A stretch of 64,000 nt of DNA, taken from contig NCJL01000004.1 in assembly GCA_002278935.1 (NCBI GenBank), forward strand, positions 1-64,000, given 5' to 3'. A program made the position numbers and the translations under genes. Under the pieces are notes generated by a model. It ran no database searches. It was not told the origin of the DNA and saw only the letters and a program-made list of their open reading frames with translations. The stretch comes from Gallionellales bacterium 39-52-133. Lineage in GTDB: Bacteria; Pseudomonadota; Gammaproteobacteria; Burkholderiales; Gallionellaceae. Positions 34,490 through 43,532 of the stretch are shown piece after piece; position 1 is the stretch's first letter, and each line of letters opens with the position of its first letter.

Positions 34490-35503
34490 ATGTCCTTTAC
34501 CACCACCATTCAACCCAGCGGTCACACGTTTTCGGTTGAAACCAATGAAAGCATCCTCGAAGCAGCGCTCAAGCAGGGCATTACGTTGCCCTACAGTTGT
34601 CGCGACGGCGTCTGTGGTGTGTGCAAGGGCAAAGTACTGCAAGGCGAGGTTGACTACGGCAAGCATCAGTCCAGCACCCTGAGTGCAGCCGAAAAAGCCG
34701 CAGGTTTGGCGCTGTTTTGCTGTGCCAAACCCAAATCGGATCTCATTATTGAGTGCCGCGAAGTGAGTACTCTCAACGATATTCCGGTGAAACTGCTGCC
34801 CACGCGTGTACACAAGCTGGAAAAACTGGCTGATGACGTGATGGTGATTTATCTGAAGTTGCCTGCAAGCGAGCGCCTGCAGTTTCTTGCCGGACAATAC
34901 ATCGACATCCTGCAAAAAGTCGGCAAACCGCGCAGCTTCTCGCTTGCCAATGCGCCGCACGATGATGAATTCCTGCAGCTTCATGTGCGTAACATCGCCG
35001 GCGGCAGCTTTACCCATCATGTTTTCACCGAGATGAAAGAACGCGACATCCTGCGCATCAAGGGCCCGCTCGGCACCTTCTTCCTGCGCGAGGATTCAGA
35101 CAAGCCCATTGTTTTTGTTGCCAGCGGCACCGGCTTTGCCCCGATCAAGGCCATTATCGAACATGCACTGCAGATTGGCATCAAACGTCCGATGCACTTC
35201 TACTGGGGTGCGCGCAAGCTGGCCGATCTGTATATGCTGGACAAGGCGAAAGAGTGGGAAGCGCGCGGCATCAAATTTACCCCGGTACTGTCAGACGCGT
35301 TACCTGAAGACAACTGGAAAGGCCGCACCGGCTTTGTGCATGCGGCCGTAATGGAAGATTATGCCGACCTGTCCGGCCATCAGGTATACGCCTGCGGCGC
35401 CCCGGTGGTAGTGGAAGCCGCGCATCGCGAATACACCACGCAACGCAAGCTGCCGAACGAGGAATTCTTCTCGGATGCGTTTACGTTTATGCCTAAAGAC
35501 TAG
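34490..35503 (+). CDS. Ferredoxin-NAD(P)H reductase (CDP-6-deoxy-glucoseen reductase-like)
   Basis: 337 residues with a plant-type [2Fe-2S] domain first (C-R-D-G-V-C-G-V-C near residue 37 and a fourth Cys near 78). An FAD domain (RSFSLANAP near 145) and an NAD domain (VFVASGTGFAPIKAII near 205) follow. Such proteins are annotated as CDP-6-deoxy-3,4-glucoseen reductase (AscD/RfbI-like) in betaproteobacteria, but usually act as general electron donors to oxygenases or reductases. The partner is not encoded next to it. Start ATG 34490. Confidence 0.85.
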   Translation: MSFTTTIQPSGHTFSVETNESILEAALKQGITLPYSCRDGVCGVCKGKVLQGEVDYGKHQSSTLSAAEKAAGLALFCCAKPKSDLIIECREVSTLNDIPVKLLPTRVHKLEKLADDVMVIYLKLPASERLQFLAGQYIDILQKVGKPRSFSLANAPHDDEFLQLHVRNIAGGSFTHHVFTEMKERDILRIKGPLGTFFLREDSDKPIVFVASGTGFAPIKAIIEHALQIGIKRPMHFYWGARKLADLYMLDKAKEWEARGIKFTPVLSDALPEDNWKGRTGFVHAAVMEDYADLSGHQVYACGAPVVVEAAHREYTTQRKLPNEEFFSDAFTFMPKD

Positions 35504-35557
35504 CGTGGAGTTGCTACTGATCCGGCATCAATAAAGTAAAAATCGTTTGTAATAACT

Positions 35558-35619
35558 GGAGCGCCGCCGTCCCCGTCGACATGCATGTTGAAAAAGCCGA
35601 CGGGGACGTCGGCACTACC
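35558..35619. repeat. REP-like palindrome, copy 1
   Basis: Arms 35563-35580 and 35596-35613 (GCCGACGGGGACGTCGGC on the right) pair with two mismatches. The unit GGAGCGCCG-CGTCC-CGTCG is shared with the copy at 52456. It lies directly downstream of the decayed REP-type transposase. Confidence 0.7.
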
Positions 35620-35636
35620 AAAAATAAAAATAGAGC

Positions 35637-36001
35637 CAGCTTCGTTTTTTTCTGAGTTCGTCGGCTTCCTGTTGCCGCACATATTTTGTCGCTGAATAGA
35701 TGTCTGCCTAGCGGTTGGCGCTGTGACAAGGCAAGCCTGATGTCGGCTAATGCATCATCATCGAGCTGGTGTCGAAATTGGTCTCGGTAGGCCGCCTGTC
35801 TATCAGCTTTATCCCCGTCAATGCCCAATAAACCGGGTGCGGGGTGATGCGTGTATCTGTTTGCCCAAGCCCGTTATGCCGGTAGCTGCTCCAGCGATAT
35901 AGCCCATGGCCTTGCACCCTATTGACACGGATGGTGTTGATTCCGCGCTGAACAATATGCTGTGGTATTCCAGTTAACCCGATGCATGGGTGATGCGGCA
36001 T
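35637..36001 (-). pseudogene. Decayed REP-associated tyrosine transposase (IS200-like, RAYT)
   Basis: Read on the minus strand, the frame from 36001 begins with MPHHPCIGLTGIPQHIVQRG, the typical N-terminus of RAYT proteins. After an internal deletion of most of the core it resumes with LYRWSSYRHNGLGQTD and ITPHPVYWAL, the C-terminal signature. A frameshift near 35818 then moves the end, DRQAAYRDQFRH...DIRLALSQRQPLG, into another frame. The catalytic HUH and Tyr parts are lost. It is inactive, but its REP-like palindrome lies next to it. Confidence 0.75.
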
Positions 36002-36388
36002 GGTTTATCCACAAGTATGCGCAACTGATACCTTTTGTTAAACAAACAGAGTGAGGCAGAAGGGTGTTTCTCTTACTGCGTTCCGCATAAAATAATTAAA
36101 TATAAACAATATGTTGTAACGCCTATCTTATGTTCGCCAGCCAACAGAGATTTCATGGCGACTAGGCTATGATTTTTTAATTATCCGGCAATCTCATGCC
36201 CTGCAAGAGTAGTTTACAACCCAAAAGTCAACATGCTGTGTACACGGCTGGAGTACGCGGTTATGCCAGAATTGTTTTCCCAATAATCAGGATACGTCCA
36301 CGCTTGGGGACAGCACAAGGCCATACACCCGCTTCTGCGCGGCAAATATAAATATATATTCAGAGAATTTTTCAGAGCAGGCAAACTT
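36002..36388. other. Non-coding stretch upstream of the diguanylate cyclase gene
   Basis: No credible gene is seen. It contains an AT-rich block (36090-36117) partly like the 27-bp repeat (AAAATAATTAAATATAAACAA then TATGTTG), but with two mismatches in the IHF core. The rest probably holds the promoter for the GGDEF gene. Confidence 0.4.
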
Positions 36389-36403
36389 ATGCGAAGGCAA
36401 AAC

Positions 36404-37249
36404 ATGAAAACCAGTTCGGGCGTGCAAGTGCCCAAAGCAGTAAAAGCATCCAGGTCCCTGAACAAGGTGTTAGACCAAAGCGAGCATATCAAGGACCTGG
36501 TGGTTGAGGCCGCCGTTGAGCTTTCGTCGGTGAATGCGGTGTTGAAGCAGGGGCTCACCGATCAGGAGCCCCTGCCCGGTGTCGAAAATGCGATCGAAAA
36601 AAGCGAGGCCGTTGAAGACAAGGTTCAGGATGCCTCCGCAAAGTTGTCGCTTGTAAACCAGGCGTTGAAGACTGAGGTAAAGAAGCGTCATGTGCTGGAG
36701 GCGCAGTTGGCCGCGGTTACCGAGCAGGGAGAGGCGGATCACCATGCCGCCTTCCATGATGTGTTGACCGGTTTGCCTAACCGCGCGCTGTTCAATGACC
36801 GGCTTGAATATGCTCTTGCACAGGCAGCTCGGCATGGCTGGACGCTGGCTGTGATGTTTGCAGATCTGGATGATTTTAAAATAATCAACGACACACATGG
36901 ACACGATGTTGGCGACAGCGTGCTGCAAATTATTGCCGGGCGGCTCAGGGAGAATACACGCAGCGAGGACACGGTCAGCCGACTTGGCGGCGACGAGTTT
37001 ATCTATTTGCTGATGGAGGTGGGAAGTGAGCATGCTGTTTCCTTGATCGCGCAAAATATTATTGAATCGATACAGGCGCCGTGTAACGTTAACAAGCCCG
37101 GCTTTACGCTCAGTCCGAGTGTGAAAGCCAGCATCGGCATCGCGCTGTTCCCAAAAAATGGCACGACTGCGATCACGTTGATAGAAAGTGCGGATAAGGC
37201 AATGTACGAAGCCAAGCGGACCAAGTCCGGCTATGTTTTTGCAGGGTAA
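36404..37249 (+). CDS. Diguanylate cyclase (GGDEF domain)
   Basis: 281 residues from ATG 36404, which has GAAGG just upstream (36389 would add five residues). An N-terminal helical/coiled-coil part of about 115 residues has no membrane segment or sensor domain. The GGDEF domain follows, with FHDVLTGLPNRALFNDRL and the active-site loop RLGGDEFIYLL intact. No EAL domain. The product would be cyclic di-GMP. No RxxD inhibitory site is evident five residues before GGDEF. Confidence 0.9.
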   Translation: MKTSSGVQVPKAVKASRSLNKVLDQSEHIKDLVVEAAVELSSVNAVLKQGLTDQEPLPGVENAIEKSEAVEDKVQDASAKLSLVNQALKTEVKKRHVLEAQLAAVTEQGEADHHAAFHDVLTGLPNRALFNDRLEYALAQAARHGWTLAVMFADLDDFKIINDTHGHDVGDSVLQIIAGRLRENTRSEDTVSRLGGDEFIYLLMEVGSEHAVSLIAQNIIESIQAPCNVNKPGFTLSPSVKASIGIALFPKNGTTAITLIESADKAMYEAKRTKSGYVFAG

Positions 37250-37339
37250 AGGGAGCAGAAGAGAATCAGGTTGCGGAGGAAATTGGGGCCTTGCAAACTG
37301 CATTTTATTGATCTTTGCCTAAATCATGAAACGCTCAAA

Positions 37340-37366
37340 CCTCTCCCAGCCTTAACAGGGGAGGGG
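37340..37366. terminator. Possible terminator or short palindrome after the GGDEF gene
   Basis: CCTCTCCC (37340-37347) faces GGGGAGGGG (37358-37366). No U-tract follows, so the terminator call is weak. It lies about 90 bases after the diguanylate cyclase stop. Confidence 0.3.
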
Positions 37367-37456
37367 CGAGTTTGCCCTGTATTTGGAATGCGCAATAATT
37401 GGCAAGGGTAGAAGATAAATCCTGCGGTGTTACACGCACATCATTCATGAATCCGC

Positions 37457-38065
37457 TTAATGCGGAACATTCATGTGTTCCACCACTTCCACTTCTACAC
37501 TCGCCACGCGTGCATCGGCTGTCAATGCAGCCGCAACGGCCACGACATCCTGCCCTGGTTTGACACGGTAAAACGCCGTTTGCAGATGTGCAAATACGCG
37601 TACCACAGCAAGACCATGGTCGCTGGCAATAGCAGCGGCGCTGGTGGTATTCCTGAGTTTCACGCTGAGGGTGCCGGGTACGATGCCTATGCCCCCGGTG
37701 CGTGGATTCAATGCGGTTGGATAAGAGGTGCCGTTGACAGAGGTGACGCTCGCCTGGCTTTGCTCGGCGGCAGAAAATATGACGAAAGTACCTTTGGTTT
37801 CGATCAGCTTGCCCCCGCCCATTCTGCTGAGCGCTTGTTGCGGCTGTTCGTGCGCGATGATTTCGGCCGCGCGTACGCCTGGCAGGATCTGGTATTCCTG
37901 ACTGTTGCTGATTACGCTCGAACCCCGGTTCAGTGTTTGCAGCAGTGCTGCACGCTCTGTAGCTTGTGTCGTAATATTTTTACCGGATGGGTATTTGTCA
38001 ACAGTTTGCGCCAGCGTTGGCAATGCGATGAGCGCAATCAGTAATGCAATAAAACGAATGTTCAT
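37457..38065 (-). CDS. Secreted propeptide/inhibitor-like partner of the subtilase
   Basis: 202-residue precursor with a signal peptide (IRFIALLIALIALPTLAQ, cleavage near residue 19). The C-terminal ~80 residues (IVPGTLSVKLRNT... LAVVRVFAHLQTAFYRVKPGQDV...ALTADARVASVEVEV) look like the I9-type inhibitor/propeptide fold with the usual DxRVASVE ending. It lies 43 bases downstream of the subtilase gene. Aeromonas-type serine proteases use a separate chaperone encoded just after the protease, and this could be an analogue. That function is inferred. Confidence 0.7.
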   Translation of the reverse strand: MNIRFIALLIALIALPTLAQTVDKYPSGKNITTQATERAALLQTLNRGSSVISNSQEYQILPGVRAAEIIAHEQPQQALSRMGGGKLIETKGTFVIFSAAEQSQASVTSVNGTSYPTALNPRTGGIGIVPGTLSVKLRNTTSAAAIASDHGLAVVRVFAHLQTAFYRVKPGQDVVAVAAALTADARVASVEVEVVEHMNVPH

Positions 38066-38107
38066 ATTTTTTTCTCCAGTTGAAAGCGGCAGTTGACCAT
38101 CATGTGA

Positions 38108-40180
38108 TCAGTGGCCATACACGCGAATTTGTACATTGGTAAGTGTCTGGGTGCCACCGGCCCAGCCATCAACCACCTTGATAGTCCACGTGCCAGTGCT
38201 GGTCTCGCCGTAAAACGCATTACTGGCGAGCACCATGCCTGCCAGATTGGTGTTATTAAAGCCATCCTTGATGTTTTTGAGTATGCTTTTCGTCCCCGAA
38301 GGCGAGGTTAACTCAATACCCAAGTCGCCGGTGAAACCACTTGAAGTATTCGACGTTGTCACCTTGATCTGTACGGTTTCAACTTTGCCACTTGTGCCAA
38401 CAGCGGGCACGGCTAGGGGCACACTTACGCCAGTCGTGCTGTTGTCAGCAATGAGGGTGTTGGGTGTGCTACTGATCCAGCCGGTGTTGGCGAAGGTGCC
38501 CAATGATCCCGAGGTATAGGTATTTGCCATGGTGACGGCAGCACTGGCATTCACTGCGCCGAAGCCGTACCAATTGTGAAATTTAAAACCCGCAGCATTG
38601 GTAATCCAGGCCTGCTCAGCCACGTAATTGCCACCCGTGCCAAGAGTTACGTTCACGGCAGCAATAGCGGCATCCACCTGGATTGAAGTTCTGGCCAGAA
38701 TATCCTTTACCTCTCGCCAGGTAAGCGCCGGGTTGGCTTCGAGTATCAGCGCGATTACGCCAGACATCATCGGCGCAGCCGAAGACGTGCCGTTGAAATT
38801 ATTGGTGTAATTACAGCTGGCGTTGATACTGGATAGATTGCTACCGCCCTGACTGAACAGACTGGTTGTGACAGCGGTACGAGAGTAACCATTGGTGCAA
38901 CCCGATTGATCTGTAGTCACCATGGCAGGGTCAAAAGATACTCCGCTACCGGAGGCCACAGATGCATTTTTCCCAAACTCGCCCCCGGGCGTGCTGACCC
39001 AAATTGCCGACCCCGCAGTGGAGTAACTGGTTTTTTTCCCTTTTGCATTCAGGGCAGCCATCATAATGTTGTAAGGCAGTGTGTTATATGGATCAAAATT
39101 CACATTCTGACATGAGACGCCAATAGCGAACGAAGCGCAGTTAATTACGACTGTGCCAGTGTCAAAGCTGTTAAATCCATTGCCTGCGGACTTAACATAC
39201 AATGCTCCCTTGCCACCACGCAGTGTACTAGTGCCGCTTGCATATTGCGCTTCAACGTCGGTATTTACTAGGAAATCAGCACTGTTAGTGTAGCCATAGC
39301 TCTGGTTAAATACCGCCACGTCACTGCTATTGGGACTTGCGCTGGAACCGCCAAGCGATATTATTCCATTGTCTGAAGTAGCAACACCACCGCCCAAATA
39401 GTTGAATCCCTTGATTGAGACATTGGGTGCGACACCTATTCCGCCTATGCTATTTTTTGCCATCGCGATCAGTCCGCTGACTGAAGTACCATGATCTCCT
39501 GTGGTCGCTGTGGTATTGGTGGGGTTGGTAGTGCTGTTAATAAAATTCCACGAGCCACCCGGCACCACATTTGCACTGAGATCTTCATGTGCGATCTCAA
39601 GACCCGAATCGACCACCGCCACCGTGACCCCCCATCCGGTATAACCATAGGTACTGTAAACACTGTCGACATTGATGTCAGTTCCTAGCGTTCCCCCGCT
39701 ATTGGCGGTACCTGTTGTATCCGCATAAGCGTTCTGCGCGGTATTGCGCAAGCCCCATTGCTGCGCAGCCAATGGATCGGATGCAGTTGTGAGTGAATAG
39801 GTAGGAATTGCCGTAAGGGTAATCGTGGTTGAGGCGCTCAGCGCACCGCTGGTTGCAGTCATCACGACCGGGCCGATTGCAGCACCTGCAACGGGAGTTA
39901 CAAGGCCTGTGTTCACGCCTACAGTTGCGAGTGAGGAGTTGCTGCTGCTCCATGTGACCGAGGTGGTGATGTTTTGGGTGGTGCTATTCGAGTAGGTAGC
40001 CGTTGCAGTCAGTTGCATTCTCGCATTTAAGGCATTGCTAGGACTAAGAGGTGTCACTGCAATTGATTGCAACGTTGCAGCAGGAGCCGCACCTCCTCCG
40101 CCCCCTCCGCCACATGATGAAAGTAATAAAACGGAGATAAATGCGAAAAACAAGATGACACTTTTTTGAGCTTGCAACAT
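38108..40180 (-). CDS. Subtilisin-like (S8) lipoprotein protease with P domain
   Basis: 690 residues. Lipoprotein signal with lipobox LSSC (Cys23) followed by a Gly run; a bacterial Ig-like domain (about residues 36-125); S8 catalytic domain with D191 (VAVVDSG), H230 (GDHGTSVSG) and S466 (NGTSSAAP). The C-terminal proprotein-convertase P domain spans about 560-690 (ending VQIRVYGH). No N-terminal I9 propeptide is seen in this protein, consistent with a separate helper encoded downstream. Probably exported and membrane-anchored. Confidence 0.9.
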   Translation of the reverse strand: MLQAQKSVILFFAFISVLLLSSCGGGGGGGAAPAATLQSIAVTPLSPSNALNARMQLTATATYSNSTTQNITTSVTWSSSNSSLATVGVNTGLVTPVAGAAIGPVVMTATSGALSASTTITLTAIPTYSLTTASDPLAAQQWGLRNTAQNAYADTTGTANSGGTLGTDINVDSVYSTYGYTGWGVTVAVVDSGLEIAHEDLSANVVPGGSWNFINSTTNPTNTTATTGDHGTSVSGLIAMAKNSIGGIGVAPNVSIKGFNYLGGGVATSDNGIISLGGSSASPNSSDVAVFNQSYGYTNSADFLVNTDVEAQYASGTSTLRGGKGALYVKSAGNGFNSFDTGTVVINCASFAIGVSCQNVNFDPYNTLPYNIMMAALNAKGKKTSYSTAGSAIWVSTPGGEFGKNASVASGSGVSFDPAMVTTDQSGCTNGYSRTAVTTSLFSQGGSNLSSINASCNYTNNFNGTSSAAPMMSGVIALILEANPALTWREVKDILARTSIQVDAAIAAVNVTLGTGGNYVAEQAWITNAAGFKFHNWYGFGAVNASAAVTMANTYTSGSLGTFANTGWISSTPNTLIADNSTTGVSVPLAVPAVGTSGKVETVQIKVTTSNTSSGFTGDLGIELTSPSGTKSILKNIKDGFNNTNLAGMVLASNAFYGETSTGTWTIKVVDGWAGGTQTLTNVQIRVYGH

Positions 40181-40529
40181 GTGTTTCCCTATTGGATTAA
40201 ATTAATTTGCATGCTCGTTAGTGAACGGACAAATCAGTTTTCAGTTACTCAGAACAGCTTGCTTTTCATCATGCCGTATGCACGCCAAACCCGGATACGG
40301 AGCAAGCACCTGATGATTACATTTGGTTAAAATTCGGTCGTTTCTAGCGCGCCCAATTTAATAAGGCCGCGCACTATACTTGTTTAATTTCCAGCTCACC
40401 ATAAGCAGTATGAGCTATGCCTAAAGATATAGTTGTACATGCAGTTGCAGGAGATTTGATTTGAACGGGTAGTGCGGAGAAATCAGAGTTGGTCCTAAAT
40501 CAGCGCGAAGAGCAATGTCAATGCTGCTC
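40181..40529. other. Non-coding gap
   Basis: About 350 bases between two minus-strand genes. It holds the subtilase promoter region and no credible gene, repeat or strong hairpin. Confidence 0.4.
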
Positions 40530-41051
40530 TTACTTTATGGAAAGGCGCATTTCGCCGCTGTCCTGTTCCACGCGAAATTGTCTCAACACGTTCATGCCGA
40601 GCAGCGGCTGGCCGAGGTTGGGAGCGATGGAGGCTTCCACATTGGTCAGCGTGAAAGTGCCAAACTTGAGTTTCTTGATAACGGTGGTGCAGGTGCGGGT
40701 GAGGCCGTTTGCAGTCTGCACCATTGTCTGCCTCTGGCAAGCCAGACCTGCTGCATTGGCAATGCTCTGGGGAATGGCGACGACCGTCGCGCCGGTATCA
40801 ATCACGAAGTTGAGATTTTGGTCGTTAATCGAGCCATCTACAAAATAGTGGCCATTGTTACTCTGGTGCATCACCAGTGGTGCGCCAGAGGCCGAGCCCC
40901 ATGAAGATACGGATTCAGTTTCTTCCGTGCAGGGTTTTTCCTGGTAAAGCAAGGCGCCCTGCGGGCTTTTGCATTTATAGATGGTCCCTGCTGAGGCAGT
41001 GGAGGCCAGCAGGGCTATAACGAATAAGAGCGCAGTACTGTATTTGTTCAT
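40530..41051 (-). CDS. Retropepsin-like aspartic protease (TIGR02281-type) with DUF4124
   Basis: 173-residue precursor. Signal peptide (ALLFVIALLASTASA, cleavage near residue 22), then a short DUF4124-like segment (TIYKCKSPQGALLYQEKPC). The clan-AA protease domain has the active-site motif FVIDTGATVVAIP near residue 82 and an ILG-like GMNVLRQF near 152. Periplasmic, and single-domain as in bacterial retropepsins that probably dimerise. Substrate unknown. Divergence from neighbours suggests its own promoter. Confidence 0.85.
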   Translation of the reverse strand: MNKYSTALLFVIALLASTASAGTIYKCKSPQGALLYQEKPCTEETESVSSWGSASGAPLVMHQSNNGHYFVDGSINDQNLNFVIDTGATVVAIPQSIANAAGLACQRQTMVQTANGLTRTCTTVIKKLKFGTFTLTNVEASIAPNLGQPLLGMNVLRQFRVEQDSGEMRLSIK

Positions 41052-41100
41052 GCCACGGCCCGTAAATGAGTTAAGGATATGCTGTTGCGAGTTTATATTA

Positions 41101-41127
41101 TATGTATTTGATTTTATTTAATATTTT
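41101..41127 (-). repeat. 27-bp AT-rich repeat with IHF-type core, copy 4 (one mismatch)
   Basis: On the minus strand AAAATATTAAATAAAATCAA is followed by ATACATA; the final TTR of the IHF consensus is ATA here. It lies between hemY and the retropepsin gene. Confidence 0.5.
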
Positions 41128-41167
41128 ACAGTGTTCGGCGCGTTGCCTTATCCGCTGTTGGCAGCAT

Positions 41168-42337
41168 CTACTTCAGTTCCATTGCGCGTTGAGTGTACTT
41201 CGCTGCCTCTGCTGTTTTGTGCAGTTTTTCCGCCAGTTGCGCTAGCGCGGTATATGCCGCATGGCTGGGCGCGAGGCTATTGCTGGCATCCAGATAACTC
41301 TGCGCCTTGCCCCACAGGCCGTGATGCATGCAGAGTTTGCCCAGCGCCAGCAATAGCCCTGCATCATCGCTGTGCACATTAAGCCATTTTTCGGCCTGCT
41401 CGATTTGCCCCACGTTGTTGCTGCCCTGGCACTCGCCGTACAGCGCGACCAGCTCGCTGTCCCACTGGGCATTTAAACTGCTGGTCAGGAGTTGTTGCGC
41501 GCTTTTGCAATCTTTAAGTTTTATAAAGTTGGTGGCGGCAATCGCGGCGAGTTTGGGGCGCAGCCTGAATTCGTCGGGTACTGCTTTCCATATTGTTTGC
41601 AATGTTTTCAGATCGCGGGTTTCGGCGCGCAGTTTTTCCATCCAGGCTTGCTGCCGCATTTGCAACGCAACCACAGGCCCGATGGCCGAGCGCTTTTCCA
41701 ACTGTGCGACCACATTCAATACGCCGTCCCAATTGCGCGCCTGTTGCTGCGCCTTCAGCTCCAGCTGCAGTGCGCCTATGTGTTTATGCATGCCCGAGGT
41801 GCTGATTTCCTTCAGCGAATCGAGTGCCCGGTGGGGTTGCTTCTGGTCGAGCATAAATTCGGTTTGCGCGATCAGGCGCATGGTCGATTCACCCACGGAT
41901 TTTCCTTCCGTGCCGGCCAGATAGCGATCGCGCTTGCCGGTTTCACCCAGTTCATGCGCGGAGCGCGCGGCGATAATGGGGTTGATGCCGGACTCATCGC
42001 CTGACTCCATTGCGCGCACCGCGGCCTTTTCGGCAGCGGCGTAGCGTCCCTCAAAAAATGCTTTCAGCGCTTCCATCATGGCAGCCCTGCCGACGTTAAG
42101 CGCACGCTGCTCGCGGTAGCTGCGCACATAGTTGGGCAGCCGCAACACGGCCATAATGATGCGCATGGCGTAATAGATAAAGACCAGCAATCCCGCCAGG
42201 CCAAGCACAAAAAAGGTGAGGGAAAGCTCAATGCGATAGGGCGGATAAACCAGCAATACATAACCGGGGTTTTTTGCGGTCAGGGCGATTGCAACTGCCG
42301 CGGTCGCGAGTGCGAGGAGCCAGAATAGAAATTTCAT
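41168..42337 (-). CDS. hemY: HemY-type heme biosynthesis membrane protein
   Basis: 389 residues: two N-terminal membrane helices (residues 3-20 and 40-62), then TPR-like helices to the C-terminus (LLALGKLCMHHGLWGKAQSYLDA). This is the proteobacterial HemY_N protein in hemCDXY operons, not protoporphyrinogen oxidase. Its exact role in tetrapyrrole synthesis is unsettled. The start overlaps the hemX stop (ATGA). Confidence 0.92.
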   Translation of the reverse strand: MKFLFWLLALATAAVAIALTAKNPGYVLLVYPPYRIELSLTFFVLGLAGLLVFIYYAMRIIMAVLRLPNYVRSYREQRALNVGRAAMMEALKAFFEGRYAAAEKAAVRAMESGDESGINPIIAARSAHELGETGKRDRYLAGTEGKSVGESTMRLIAQTEFMLDQKQPHRALDSLKEISTSGMHKHIGALQLELKAQQQARNWDGVLNVVAQLEKRSAIGPVVALQMRQQAWMEKLRAETRDLKTLQTIWKAVPDEFRLRPKLAAIAATNFIKLKDCKSAQQLLTSSLNAQWDSELVALYGECQGSNNVGQIEQAEKWLNVHSDDAGLLLALGKLCMHHGLWGKAQSYLDASNSLAPSHAAYTALAQLAEKLHKTAEAAKYTQRAMELK

Positions 42338-43404
42338 CGTGCTGCCTTTTCGCGAGTCGCGCGGTAATGGCGCACGGCTTCCAGGCTGCCGCTTACATCC
42401 GGCAAGTCGATTTTAATACTGGAGGCGTTCAGTTTCTGCAGCATGCTGACCGCCTGTATGCCATCGGCAGATTTCACATCAAAAAAGAGTTTGATCCAGT
42501 CCTGCGCGGTCTTGATGTCATGCTTGAAACTTGCCTCGTCGCGCGACAGCAAGGCAATGCGTGCCGACAGCAGGCGCAGCTTGAGATTTTCGCGCAGGAA
42601 AAAAGTTTGAGTCGGTGAAAGCAGCGGCAATTCATCCTGATGCATGTTTTCGATGCGCACCAGATTTTTGGCGTCCTGCCAGATTTCGCGCAGCAAATTT
42701 TTCCAGCTGCTATCGGCGGTTGCTACAGCGGGAGCAATGTCATTTTTTGCCATGCGCAAATCCTGCACCAGTGCCAGGCGATTGACGATGGAAATGAGAT
42801 TGTCGAGCCGCGCATTGATCGCGGAAACATCAACATCCGGCAATGCGCGCAACTTGTCCATATCCCTGCTGATGGCTGCGCGCAAGCTGTTCAGCGCGGG
42901 CCTGTCGAGACGCTGCAAGCGGCTGTCAGCCTGCTGCATGGCGATTAGGGCAGCTTTGACATTGGCGGCCAGTTGCAGTTGTTGTCCGGCAATCAGCAGC
43001 AGCTGCTCTACTTCGGCCAGCATCATCTGGTCGCGGCTGCGCGCAAGATCCTGATACAGGGTTTCAAGGGCGGTACGCTGGCCCTGGGTTTCGGCATAGC
43101 GGCTTTCCAGCAGGCTCAGTTTGCCGCCCAGTTCGCGCACCTGCTCCTGGCTTTGCAGCGTCAGCATCTGTGCAGCCTTGCTGCTGCCATCCATCTCGGC
43201 CAGACGCTGTGCGAGCGTCTGCTGGATTTTATGAAGTTGCTGTTGGCTGTCGACCCATTGCCACAGAAAGACGATCACCAGCACCAGCAGCGTGAGCTGG
43301 GTAAGATTGAGGTGTGAAATTGCGCGCGCGACAGGATTTTTGTGCACGGGTGCAGGCACGGGCGGTATCGTATTGTCGGCTTCGTTTTTATTGTCGTTCA
43401 TCAT
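42334..43404 (-). CDS. hemX: HemX-type protein (uroporphyrinogen-III C-methyltransferase-like)
   Basis: About 356 residues from ATG 43404 (43401 also possible), chosen because AAGGTGA precedes it; the frame is open further upstream. One membrane helix (LTQLTLLVLVIVFLWQWV near residue 40) is followed by a long coiled-coil (residues 60-130) and a helical periplasmic domain. Despite the inherited name, these proteins lack the SAM-binding methyltransferase fold. Third gene of hemCDXY. Confidence 0.9.
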   Translation of the reverse strand: MMNDNKNEADNTIPPVPAPVHKNPVARAISHLNLTQLTLLVLVIVFLWQWVDSQQQLHKIQQTLAQRLAEMDGSSKAAQMLTLQSQEQVRELGGKLSLLESRYAETQGQRTALETLYQDLARSRDQMMLAEVEQLLLIAGQQLQLAANVKAALIAMQQADSRLQRLDRPALNSLRAAISRDMDKLRALPDVDVSAINARLDNLISIVNRLALVQDLRMAKNDIAPAVATADSSWKNLLREIWQDAKNLVRIENMHQDELPLLSPTQTFFLRENLKLRLLSARIALLSRDEASFKHDIKTAQDWIKLFFDVKSADGIQAVSMLQKLNASSIKIDLPDVSGSLEAVRHYRATREKAAR

Positions 43405-43532
43405 CCAGGTCACCTTTTTTACTATTTTTCTGGCTGGACACAAGATCCATCAGTTTGCAGCACAAGCTGCTTTCTGCATTTTCCAGCCTGTGGGCGAGCG
43501 TGCTGTTGCGCATTGCGGCCCAATCAGGGCGG

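Noticed and set aside
36214..36558. 114-codon minus-strand open frame before the GGDEF gene
   Set aside because: Half of it overlaps the diguanylate cyclase N-terminus and the rest has no recognisable features.
42334..43404. True SAM-dependent uroporphyrinogen methyltransferase
   Set aside because: The protein is a single-span coiled-coil protein without the methyltransferase fold; the inherited name is misleading.
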